Origin: Promethearchaeota archaeon CR_4
Lineage (GTDB): Archaea > Asgardarchaeota > Lokiarchaeia > Sigyniarchaeales > CR-4
Assembly (NCBI GenBank): GCA_001940655.1
Contig: MBAA01000175.1
Coordinates: forward strand, 1 to 7,272
Direction of reading: 5' to 3'
Length of the DNA stretch: 7,272 nt
Part shown: piece after piece, positions 1-5,937 of the stretch
Layout: each line of letters begins with the position of its first letter
Position numbering within the stretch: position 1 is the stretch's first letter
The notes under the pieces: generated by a model
Databases searched by the model: none
What the model saw: only the letters and a program-made list of their open reading frames with translations
What the model was told of the DNA's origin: nothing
Program-made: the position numbers and the translations under genes

Positions 1-2
1 CT

Positions 3-119
3 TTGCGTAATTACAGTCATAGTTACGAGGGAGAATTGCGTCCTTGTAAGCTTTATGATTTTAAAAAGATGGTTTCATTGTTTACTGAGACTGAAAAGAA
101 AAAAAATTTTGTTTTATAG
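3..119 (+). CDS. C-terminal tail of a possible plus-strand gene, cut by the window edge
   Basis: From base 3 to the TAG at 117-119 one plus-strand frame is open for 38 codons and reads like a real soluble C-terminus: it starts LRNYSHSYEGELRPCKLYDF and ends in ETEKKKNFVL. Its mix of charged and aromatic residues is more natural than the other open plus frame (bases 1-123), which is hydrophobic and basic. If real, the gene enters from the left and converges with the serine hydrolase gene; the two stop codons lie side by side (TAA of the minus gene at 114-116, TAG here at 117-119), so the coding regions overlap slightly. I do not recognise a family. The piece is too short to be sure that it is coding. 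Confidence 0.4.
   Translation: MRNYSHSYEGELRPCKLYDFKKMVSLFTETEKKKNFVL
99..106 (-). terminator. oligo-T terminator of the serine hydrolase gene
   Basis: On the minus strand a run of eight T lies 7 nt after the TAA stop of the serine hydrolase gene, within a T-rich stretch. Oligo-T tracts on the non-template strand are the standard intrinsic termination signal of archaeal RNA polymerase. The tract lies inside the possible plus-strand tail, where it reads as lysine codons. Confidence 0.5.
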
Positions 120-1418
120 TTGAGTTTTCTTTTTCTTAACAATTAATATCGCGCTCAACGATATCATTCCTAAGATTAGGAATAAGGGATATCCTGGAAT
201 TCCTTGCGTAGTTTCTTTAACAGCGGGTATTATGTAGTGGTCGATTATGTAATTAATGCAGTGCGGGGCTGCATTTTCCGGACTCGGTTCCAGAATCGTA
301 TCTGCAGTAATGGCGACTACCATATTCAGTGCTGGAATGACAGTGATTTGTTGCCCAAAAGCACCAACTGCGGAGTAATAATCAACAGTTAGATTTGACT
401 TATAAGCGGGTCTCAACCACCAGAGGTATCCGTACATGGAATCTTCTCCGAGCCCAATGGGAGTAGCATGTTCTTGAGTCGAATTGGTAATCCATTGTGC
501 AGGAATGATTTGCACCCCATTCCAACTTCCGTTGTTTAAACACAATTCACCAATGCGGGCCATTATTCGCGGTTTGGTGTAAATTCCAAAACCGCCGTGG
601 GAAATATTTGAGACTGTAATCGTATTCCACTCCCAAGGACTGTTAAACCAAAATACATCGGCTGGATTCACTCCAATTGGGTCAAATAGGACTTCTTTCG
701 CGTAATCTGATAACAACATGCCAGTTACATTCTGTAGCACCGCTGCCAAAAGTTCGGTATTTCCCGTTGAATACTCAAAAGTCGTCCCTGGGTCGTGTAT
801 GAGCGTCTTGTTAAGGATGTAAGTGAGGTTATATCCCGTGGCGGGCCATAGGGAAAAGCCATCTGAAGCTTCACTCCAGTTAAGACCCGTTTGCATCGTA
901 AGAATGTCTTCTAATGTTATGTCAAGTTTTATAGTTTCGTTAGGGGTGTTTAGAGGCATTTTGTCAGGAAATATGTCAAAGAACTTTTGATCCACACCAG
1001 TCAAATTTCCATTGGCAATGGCGATACCCACGAGCAAGGAGGTAATCGACTTGGTCACGCTCCACATCGCGTGTTTACCATCTATGACCTGAGTGTATTG
1101 TGGTCCAACCATAATGCTTGGACTCCAACTGCCAAATTCTCTCGCACTTATTCTATCATAATTTTCCAAATATTGGTCGTGAATTATGTAGCCATCTCGA
1201 GAAATTAGCACGCTCTGAATGTAATGGGAATAATTCTTGATGTAGTCATACATAGCTTCAATAGTGGCATTATCAAGATTAAGATCTGAAAGCGATTTTT
1301 CCGTCCAAGATGCGTCATCTCCAGGAAAATAGTATGCTAATGCGAGTGAATGGGGGAAACAGCACGCAAATAACATGACCAACATTGAGATTCCGAAAAT
1401 TACCTTTTTTTTTGCCAT
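114..1418 (-). CDS. secreted, C-terminally anchored serine hydrolase of the beta-lactamase/PBP fold
   Basis: This 434-residue protein belongs to the beta-lactamase-related serine hydrolases (class C/esterase VIII/NylB-like). Residues 1-28 form a signal peptide (MAKKK, then a hydrophobic core). The catalytic SxxK motif is Ser120-Val-Thr-Lys123; the second-motif tyrosine is probably Tyr216 in EYSTGN; and the third motif position is GAFGQQ (352-357) instead of the KTG of true beta-lactamases. YGYLWWL (329-335) and GGFGIYTKPRIMARIG (275-290) are typical of the family. The C-terminus (407-434) is IPGY, one membrane helix and KKKK, so the enzyme should face outward while tethered to the membrane. 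About eleven N-x-S/T sequons suggest a glycosylated surface protein. The ATG is supported by a GGTGAT Shine-Dalgarno 5 nt upstream. The substrate is unknown: peptidase, esterase or amidohydrolase are all possible, and antibiotic resistance is not implied. The gene stands alone and is visibly more AT-rich than the NAD genes. Confidence 0.9.
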   Translation of the reverse strand: MAKKKVIFGISMLVMLFACCFPHSLALAYYFPGDDASWTEKSLSDLNLDNATIEAMYDYIKNYSHYIQSVLISRDGYIIHDQYLENYDRISAREFGSWSPSIMVGPQYTQVIDGKHAMWSVTKSITSLLVGIAIANGNLTGVDQKFFDIFPDKMPLNTPNETIKLDITLEDILTMQTGLNWSEASDGFSLWPATGYNLTYILNKTLIHDPGTTFEYSTGNTELLAAVLQNVTGMLLSDYAKEVLFDPIGVNPADVFWFNSPWEWNTITVSNISHGGFGIYTKPRIMARIGELCLNNGSWNGVQIIPAQWITNSTQEHATPIGLGEDSMYGYLWWLRPAYKSNLTVDYYSAVGAFGQQITVIPALNMVVAITADTILEPSPENAAPHCINYIIDHYIIPAVKETTQGIPGYPLFLILGMISLSAILIVKKKKTQL

Positions 1419-1423
1419 AAAAT

Positions 1424-1429
1424 ATCACC
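1424..1429 (-). promoter_or_regulatory. Shine-Dalgarno GGTGAT of the serine hydrolase gene
   Basis: GGTGAT on the minus strand, 5 nt before the ATG, is complementary to the conserved 3' end of archaeal 16S rRNA (anti-SD ATCACCTCC). It settles the start codon of the serine hydrolase. Confidence 0.65.
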
Positions 1430-1450
1430 GGTTTTTTTTTCGCTTAACTT

Positions 1451-1459
1451 CTATATTAG
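1451..1459 (-). promoter_or_regulatory. TATA-like box of the serine hydrolase gene
   Basis: CTAATATAG on the minus strand is centred about 37 nt upstream of the ATG. Archaeal initiation about 26 nt downstream of the box centre would start the mRNA near base 1429, giving a very short leader that just includes the GGTGAT ribosome-binding site. Position and composition fit; no BRE could be assigned with confidence. Confidence 0.35.
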
Positions 1460-2073
1460 CGTTTTGTCGGGATTTGGATGAATTCCCAGCAAAATGGGAG
1501 ATTTTAGGCGAGAGAACATTATACCCTAAATATATTGACTCATTTATTCGAATATTGCGTGAATTCAATGCCTAATCTGCAGTCTGGTGAAAAAATAAAT
1601 CTAATCTACATCAACGGGATTCTATTACAACTAATAATTTTTTCTTCTTCAAATCGTGCCTAATGGTGTAATTTGAGGAATGTAGGAGTGGGAAGTAACC
1701 CTTGTTTGATGATAAAAAATTACCGGGGGAATATTTAGAATTCCAGTTGTTTAATGGATAAATTTGATGGATCACTTCTAGTAACCTAAGAAAAAATAAA
1801 TGACTAAATTATACATTTGACGGATATATAATAATTTCAAAATTAAACCATATAGAAAAAATTTGCTCCTCGAGGAGATGTGGAATAGTATTGCCCCTCA
1901 CGAGTATGTGGTGCCGATCCTGATTACGTAAAACCGCTTAAGACAGATAGGGGGAACAAGTTAGAAAGATCTCTTTGAATCTTTTTTTAGGCTTAACAAG
2001 CTCAAGATGGGAATTGGCTGGAGAAAATAACTTCTATCTTATATATCTCTGCCAAAGGACAGGATACAAACAT
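1460..2073. other. AT-rich intergenic region
   Basis: About 600 nt lie between the serine hydrolase promoter and the end of the seven-helix protein gene. Stops are frequent in all frames and no convincing gene or structural RNA was seen. Apart from a hairpin/oligo-T element near 1855-1877, the only notable feature is a short, less AT-rich island (about 1862-1930) with a 17-codon plus-strand ORF from an ATG at 1878 (MWNSIAPHEYVVPILIT). It is too short to call. Confidence 0.6.
1855..1877 (-). terminator. hairpin plus oligo-T, possible terminator downstream of the seven-helix gene
   Basis: On the minus strand the perfect 12-nt palindrome CTCCTCGAGGAG (1866-1877) is followed after CAAA by six T. 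It could fold as a 4-bp GC stem with a TCGA loop. The arrangement resembles an intrinsic terminator. It lies about 200 nt after the TGA of the seven-helix protein gene, and no better T-run lies between them. The distance and the short stem limit confidence. Confidence 0.35.
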
Positions 2074-3201
2074 TCAATCTCGCTGCTCATTCACGTAAAA
2101 GGAAAAAATTTCTGTGACTCGGGCGTCAAATTTTGTTTTTTCTGCCGGGAGGAGGGACGTCTGTTGTAACACGAGGCGGAGGCAATTGCGGAACACCACG
2201 GTTTCTTTATCCACAATGAGTGCTGCCCCGATGTTCCCGACCCACTCATAGAGGAGGTTTCGTCCGGGAAGGGAAAAAAGTCGCAGATTTTTGGATTGTT
2301 GGAAGGAGTTCTGCACGAGGTCGGCGATGCTGGCAAGAGCGGGACCCAAGAGTTGTGCACTCACAGATTGGATAGGGTTAAATTGCTTCTCGTACAAAAT
2401 CTCGCCTTGACTTCCTGCCCGGAAGACCACGAGCATGTAGATTTGGGTCGGCAAGTAGAATACACTTGGATTGGCATAGAATAAACCAACAAAGATACAC
2501 GCGAGACCAACAAAAAATCCGACCACGTTCCAGAAGTAATATAGTCCTGTTTGGAAGACTATGACCGAAATGGCGGCCACGGCAAGCGGTATTAACGTGG
2601 CCGAAATCCCCATTGTAAAGAGTAAAAACTTTAGCTTGGTGCGTTTGCGGATATCGTGACGGCGCGTTATCCGAAGGTTTGCCCGCAGGTTGTAGGTCAA
2701 ATGAATAATTCCGAGAAAAATATTCGTCACGTAGGCAATTTCCGACAGTTCCGGGTAATATGCCGCAAACTCAGGCGATAATACAACGTAGAAATTTTCG
2801 TTGGTGTAAATCAAGAATAAATTCAATCCTGCGATAAGCATTACCAACATCCCTGTAATCCCGTGGAGTCGCCCGTAAATGACATACGTGATAAAGATCA
2901 GATTAACCCCCTGCACCGCGATGAGTCCAATTATGACTATGCGGTACCAACCCAACGAATATACTGGCTCTTCTTCAAAGATAGCAAACGCTTGGCCAAG
3001 GGACATGATGGCGAAGAGCATAGGGACAAGACCCCGCAAGACCGTGATTCGCAGGCGGATTTGCCGGTACCGGTAGAAAAAAACCGTCATGAGAACGAGA
3101 TACATGACCCCAGCTAGGAAAAAACCAATTCCGAAACTAAATCCCACGGCATTTGGCAAGCATTTGCTCCCCAGTTGATATGATGAGAATGAACCGCTCA
3201 C
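2074..3201 (-). CDS. seven-helix membrane protein with C-terminal longin-like domain
   Basis: Seven hydrophobic segments are visible at about residues 20-43, 53-75, 86-109, 115-133, 153-171, 190-215 and 221-243 of 375. Positive clusters (RYRQIRLR after helix 1, GRLHG after helix 3, RITRRHDIRKRTKLK after helix 5) and the acidic EEEP loop after helix 2 predict N-terminus out, C-terminus in. Residues 250-375 form a soluble domain with apparent strand-strand-helix-strand-strand-strand-helix order, for example IYMLVVF, GEILYEKQF, LLGPALASIADLVQNSF, LRLFS, NLLYEWVG and AALIVD. That is the order of longin/profilin-like domains, which in Asgard archaea and eukaryotes often serve as partners of small GTPases. 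This is a fold guess, not a sequence-family match. A receptor-like or trafficking role is inference. The GTG at 3201 has GGAG only 1 nt away; a TTG at 3159 with GGGGAG 7 nt upstream is an equally good start and would give 361 residues. It follows the HEAT/zinc-ribbon gene in the same frame. Confidence 0.8.
   Translation of the reverse strand: MSGSFSSYQLGSKCLPNAVGFSFGIGFFLAGVMYLVLMTVFFYRYRQIRLRITVLRGLVPMLFAIMSLGQAFAIFEEEPVYSLGWYRIVIIGLIAVQGVNLIFITYVIYGRLHGITGMLVMLIAGLNLFLIYTNENFYVVLSPEFAAYYPELSEIAYVTNIFLGIIHLTYNLRANLRITRRHDIRKRTKLKFLLFTMGISATLIPLAVAAISVIVFQTGLYYFWNVVGFFVGLACIFVGLFYANPSVFYLPTQIYMLVVFRAGSQGEILYEKQFNPIQSVSAQLLGPALASIADLVQNSFQQSKNLRLFSLPGRNLLYEWVGNIGAALIVDKETVVFRNCLRLVLQQTSLLPAEKTKFDARVTEIFSFYVNEQRD
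3167..3172 (-). promoter_or_regulatory. alternative Shine-Dalgarno GGGGAG for a TTG start at 3159
   Basis: GGGGAG on the minus strand lies 7 nt before an in-frame TTG (3157-3159). This spacing is better than that of the GGAG next to the GTG at 3201. Starting here removes only 14 polar residues ahead of helix 1 and leaves the membrane topology intact. Confidence 0.35.
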
Positions 3202-3217
3202 GCTCCATTTAAAAGTA

Positions 3218-3237
3218 GCGGAAAGTCTCGCTTCCGC
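3218..3237 (-). repeat. GC-rich stem-loop between the two genes, 3 nt after a UAG
   Basis: On the minus strand GCGGAA (3237-3232) and TTCCGC (3223-3218) form a perfect 6-bp stem with an 8-nt loop. It begins 3 nt after the TAG of the HEAT/zinc-ribbon gene and ends 16 nt before the GTG of the seven-helix gene. It could act as a processing or translational control element, or as a weak attenuator; there is no T-run after it, so it is not a standard terminator. Confidence 0.45.
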
Positions 3238-3240
3238 GTG

Positions 3241-3852
3241 CTACCACACTTCGTGGACGTAGATCGTGTATTTTCCGCAAACGTTACACTTAAATTCGAA
3301 TTCCTCGCCGGGGAGGGCATCTTCCGGGGTTGTTTTCAGGTAAATGCATTGTGTGTTCTCGCTATTACATGCCCCACACGCGCGAGGGGGTTCCCCCTGC
3401 ACCGGGTCGTCCCTTGCTGCATAGGTGCGCCGGTGACTCACGTTCACGGTCCACGAGGAATCCCGGGCCGCCGGGGGCACTTTAAATTGCAAGTGGAGCT
3501 GCAGGGGTGCCTCTTCTCCCCGCAACATTTTGTACCGAGATAAGATGCGAGCTGCTACCGCGCGGACTTCCACGGTGGGACTCCCGAGGGCGACATTCAA
3601 CATCGGTAGCACGGAACTCAGGTCCCCTCCCTTTAGGAAGCAAGCATAAAGCGCCCGAGCGGCGCTTTCTGCAACTGCTGGCACATCCCCGAGGAGACTT
3701 GCGAGGGTCGGAACTGCCACACTCGTGTTGGCCCCTTCCTCGGCCGCGAGCGTGATACTATCCGCTGCGCGAACACGTGCCACGGGATCGGAGTCTGTAA
3801 GGCCCTGAAGAAAGATCTGGAGAGGATTGGACGGCGGGGGGATATTTTCCAT
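3241..3852 (-). CDS. HEAT-repeat protein with C-terminal zinc ribbon
   Basis: From the ATG at 3852 the protein has 203 residues. Residues about 10-110 form three HEAT-like helical pairs, seen in DPVARVRAADSITLAAEEG, VPAVAESAARALYACFLK and SPTVEVRAVAARILSRY; such repeats usually make a protein-binding solenoid. A linker rich in strand-forming residues (about 113-155) follows, then a zinc ribbon: Cys159-x2-Cys162 and Cys189-x2-Cys192, with 26 residues between the pairs. Spacing and layout recall the TFIIS-type ribbon (C-x2-C-x24-C-x2-C), but the catalytic Asp-Glu signature is not preserved (PEDALPGEE instead). The protein is soluble and probably cytosolic; its partner is unknown. An upstream in-frame TTG at 3867 would add five residues. 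I prefer the ATG because a TATA-like box sits 28 nt before it and there is no Shine-Dalgarno. It is the first gene of a pair with the seven-helix protein. It could be a general scaffold or a nucleic-acid-associated factor. Confidence 0.75.
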   Translation of the reverse strand: MENIPPPSNPLQIFLQGLTDSDPVARVRAADSITLAAEEGANTSVAVPTLASLLGDVPAVAESAARALYACFLKGGDLSSVLPMLNVALGSPTVEVRAVAARILSRYKMLRGEEAPLQLHLQFKVPPAARDSSWTVNVSHRRTYAARDDPVQGEPPRACGACNSENTQCIYLKTTPEDALPGEEFEFKCNVCGKYTIYVHEVW

Positions 3853-3875
3853 CAAGTCACTGATCAAGATTCATT

Positions 3876-3884
3876 TCTTTTAAT
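3876..3884 (-). promoter_or_regulatory. TATA-like box of the HEAT/zinc-ribbon gene
   Basis: ATTAAAAGA on the minus strand is centred 28 nt upstream of the ATG at 3852, the distance expected for a leaderless archaeal transcript starting at or next to the ATG. The lack of a Shine-Dalgarno fits that reading. Confidence 0.4.
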
Positions 3885-4485
3885 GTTACCTGCAAATAGG
3901 TTTCCGTTGTTTGAATGGTAGTCTCGATGGCGGGGACCACCATTAGGAATAAAAAAATCCTTAATATGGGGAATGAAAAAACATATAGAGCGTTTTCTCA
4001 AATTCTAGCAAAGAATAGAATACACTTCCCAGGAAATCTGCGACAAATCAAACTGGAATCGCATTTAGGATGGATTCTATAACGATACAAAATCTTGAAA
4101 GTGATTTTCTCGGTGTTGACTAATAGCACCCTTACTTCATTTTCATCTATTTCTTGACTTCTCTGGTCGGCAAACCTGCTTTGGATTTTATATCGATTAA
4201 ATAACGCTAAATATTCACATTTAATGTTATTTAGTCCTTCAAAAATTTTTGCCGAATCTACCGAGCCTTCATATCAAATATCTGCATTTGTAACTAATTT
4301 TTAAGATTGCATCTGCGAGTAAATTCTGGGAATCATTGACGGTATGAAAGTAGAATTCTCTGTATACCACGAAAGAAGACAGGTTCTTTTCTAAAAGGGT
4401 ATAAAAGGATGCAGATCAGAAACCTTGACCGTTTTGCTACGTGTACCACTAAAAAATCTCCGGATGTAATGGCTAAATTGAATTC
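3885..4485. other. AT-rich intergenic region
   Basis: About 600 nt lie between the promoter of the HEAT/zinc-ribbon gene and the terminator tracts after the nicotinate phosphoribosyltransferase gene. All frames are broken by stops apart from short runs and no tRNA-like or repeat-array structure was seen. It holds one 36-nt inverted repeat (4198-4233) and a plus-strand TATA-like TATAAAAG (4400-4407) with no credible gene after it. Confidence 0.6.
4198..4233. repeat. AT-rich inverted repeat, 15-nt arms
   Basis: The arms TAAATAACGCTAAAT (4198-4212) and ATTTAATGTTATTTA (4219-4233) pair at 13 of 15 positions, with one G-T wobble and one mismatch, around a 6-nt loop. It is too regular to dismiss, lies about 310 nt after one operon and about 345 nt before the next gene, and could be a regulator-binding site, an RNA hairpin or a remnant of a mobile-element end. 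Confidence 0.5.
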
Positions 4486-4493
4486 AAAAAAAA
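4486..4493 (-). terminator. oligo-T (T8) terminator after the NAD salvage genes
   Basis: Eight consecutive T on the minus strand lie about 47 nt after the TAA of the nicotinate phosphoribosyltransferase gene. Together with the T6 next to the stop codon and another T6 at 4451-4456 they make a typical archaeal multi-tract terminator region. Confidence 0.55.
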
Positions 4494-4533
4494 CACATCA
4501 TAGCAAAGGAAGCAGTAAATTCTGTAAGTCTCT

Positions 4534-4539
4534 AAAAAA
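4534..4539 (-). terminator. oligo-T (T6) directly after the stop codon
   Basis: Six T follow immediately after the TAA of the nicotinate phosphoribosyltransferase gene on the minus strand. It is probably the first of several staggered termination tracts. Confidence 0.4.
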
Positions 4540-5889
4540 TTATTTGTGCTTACCTTTCGGTTTGATCTGGGCGTATTTTGCGGTGAGAATTTCCACGAGA
4601 TTTGTAAGATTGGGACTAATCGTCACGGTGAGCGGTTTTGGCATTGTTTTCATCGCTTCTAAGCAATATTGTTGGATATCCGCCAATTCTGGTAAAGGTG
4701 CTATAAGGGTACCATTCACGAGCACTGGTTGGAGCAACGGGCGTCCTGGCAAATCTTCTTCCCCTGAGGCCAGAACATCCCCATCTTTAGTGCGGAAAAT
4801 CTGCTTGCGGCCGGGATAGGTGACTTTTCCAGACGAAAGCTTGATACAGGGGCATCCGTCAATTTCAGCGAGTTTGTATACAACCGAGAGCGCAGGATCG
4901 TCACGTGCCACTATCATTTCGGTGCCAACGCCGAATATATCTGCCAAAAACTCAGGTTCGCGTTTTGCAAGATCGCTGATTTTGTATTCATTTAGATCGT
5001 TACTTACTACAATTTTCGTGGTTTTTTGTCCTGCTTGGTCTAGAATCTGCCGGACACGCGGGATCTCAGTTGCGAGGTTCCCGCTGTCGATCCTGACGCC
5101 ACCGAGGGTATGCCCTTTTTGCTGGAGTTCCTTGCCGACTTGGGCCGCGTGGCGGGTACCTTCCGCGATGTCGTATGTATCAATGAGGAGAGTGTTATTA
5201 TCCGGATACGTCTCCACATAGGCTCGGAAGGCGTCCAACTCCGTGGGGAAGGATTGGATCCACGAGTGTGCCTGGGTACCAACAACCGGAATACCGAACA
5301 ACATCCCTGCGAGGACATTCGAGGTGCCTGAACAACCCGCGATGTATGCCGCCCGGGCACCCAGTAACCCTGCCTCGCGTCCGTGGGCGCGGCGAGTCCC
5401 GAAATCTATTACGACCTTTCCTTGGGCGGCCTGCACGATGCGAGCTGCTTTTGAGGCTACGATACTCTGATGCCCAATTACGCAGAGCAAATAAGTTTCA
5501 ACCAGTTGAGCCTGCCCGAGTGGGGCGATCACTTCGAGGATCGGTTCATTTGGCGCTACGGGAGTCCCTTCAGGAACTGCCAGGACGGTACCGGTGAACC
5601 GGAAAGCCTGTAAGTATGCCCGAAAACCTTCGGGGTCGGGATATTGCTTGAAAGCCGGGTGGGCAAGGATGAATTCGATGGCTTCTGGATCAAACCGCAG
5701 GCGGGTTAAATATTCGATTGCTTGTTCCAATCCTGCGGTAATGATGAATTCTCGATGATTGGGCAGTTGGCGGTAAAACAAGTCAAATACGGCAATCTGG
5801 TCGACTTTCTTGTGGTGAAAATATCCCCCCAGCATCGAGATTTGGTACCAGTCGGTCGCCAATTCCCAGAATACGGGGGGAAAATCCAT
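4540..5889 (-). CDS. pncB: nicotinate phosphoribosyltransferase
   Basis: This cytosolic enzyme converts nicotinate and PRPP, with ATP hydrolysis, to nicotinate mononucleotide, the first step of Preiss-Handler NAD salvage. The 449 residues fit the archaeal/bacterial short-type family. Visible motifs are ATDWYQISM near the N-terminus (11-19), VIDFGTRRAHGREAG (160-173), GTQAHSW (204-210) with His208 as the expected phosphorylated histidine, LIDTYD (235-240), RIDSGN (266-271), SNDLNE (296-301) and GVGTEM (320-325). The C-terminal part (about 340-449) matches the usual end, closing with a basic tail KPKGKHK. The ATG is supported by GAGGA 6 nt upstream. It lies 48 nt downstream of nadE with no terminator between, so the two are very likely co-transcribed. 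Nothing appears broken or missing. Nicotinamide phosphoribosyltransferase is a related alternative, but the motifs fit the nicotinate enzyme better. Confidence 0.95.
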   Translation of the reverse strand: MDFPPVFWELATDWYQISMLGGYFHHKKVDQIAVFDLFYRQLPNHREFIITAGLEQAIEYLTRLRFDPEAIEFILAHPAFKQYPDPEGFRAYLQAFRFTGTVLAVPEGTPVAPNEPILEVIAPLGQAQLVETYLLCVIGHQSIVASKAARIVQAAQGKVVIDFGTRRAHGREAGLLGARAAYIAGCSGTSNVLAGMLFGIPVVGTQAHSWIQSFPTELDAFRAYVETYPDNNTLLIDTYDIAEGTRHAAQVGKELQQKGHTLGGVRIDSGNLATEIPRVRQILDQAGQKTTKIVVSNDLNEYKISDLAKREPEFLADIFGVGTEMIVARDDPALSVVYKLAEIDGCPCIKLSSGKVTYPGRKQIFRTKDGDVLASGEEDLPGRPLLQPVLVNGTLIAPLPELADIQQYCLEAMKTMPKPLTVTISPNLTNLVEILTAKYAQIKPKGKHK

Positions 5890-5900
5890 GAGGAGTCCTC
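5890..5900 (-). promoter_or_regulatory. Shine-Dalgarno of the pncB gene inside a small inverted repeat
   Basis: On the minus strand GAGGA-C-TCCTC directly precedes the ATG. GAGGA is the ribosome-binding site, 6 nt from the start, and the TCCTC after it is its exact complement. The one-base centre is too tight for a hairpin, so if the symmetry matters it would be as a DNA or protein-binding site. Confidence 0.5.
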
Positions 5901-5937
5901 TTCAATTGAGAATATCAGTTTTTTTTTATGTGTAAAA

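Noticed and set aside
1375..1575. Plus-strand ORF of 66 codons
   Set aside because: It begins antisense to the signal peptide of the serine hydrolase and crosses its promoter; the composition is that of AT-rich noncoding DNA.
1700..1800. C/D-box-like small RNA (TGATGA near 1707)
   Set aside because: The C box lacks the leading purine and no CTGA D box lies at a suitable distance.
1878..1931. 17-codon plus-strand minigene in a less AT-rich island
   Set aside because: It is very short, GAGGAG touches the ATG with no spacing, and no family is recognised; the open frame upstream runs only about 19 codons from a stop.
3238..3755. Plus-strand ORFs opposite the HEAT/zinc-ribbon gene
   Set aside because: They are shadows of a GC-rich coding region; their products are rich in Pro, Arg and Cys without domain character, while the minus strand shows HEAT repeats and a zinc ribbon.
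4409..4819. Plus-strand ORF of 136 codons after a TATA-like TATAAAAG at 4400
   Set aside because: Most of it is antisense to the conserved C-terminal part of pncB, its product has no recognisable features, and the TATA-like box is too close to its ATG.
5243..5597. Several plus-strand ORFs within pncB
   Set aside because: They are antisense to the most conserved motifs of the enzyme and their products are arginine/proline-rich, typical of shadow frames.
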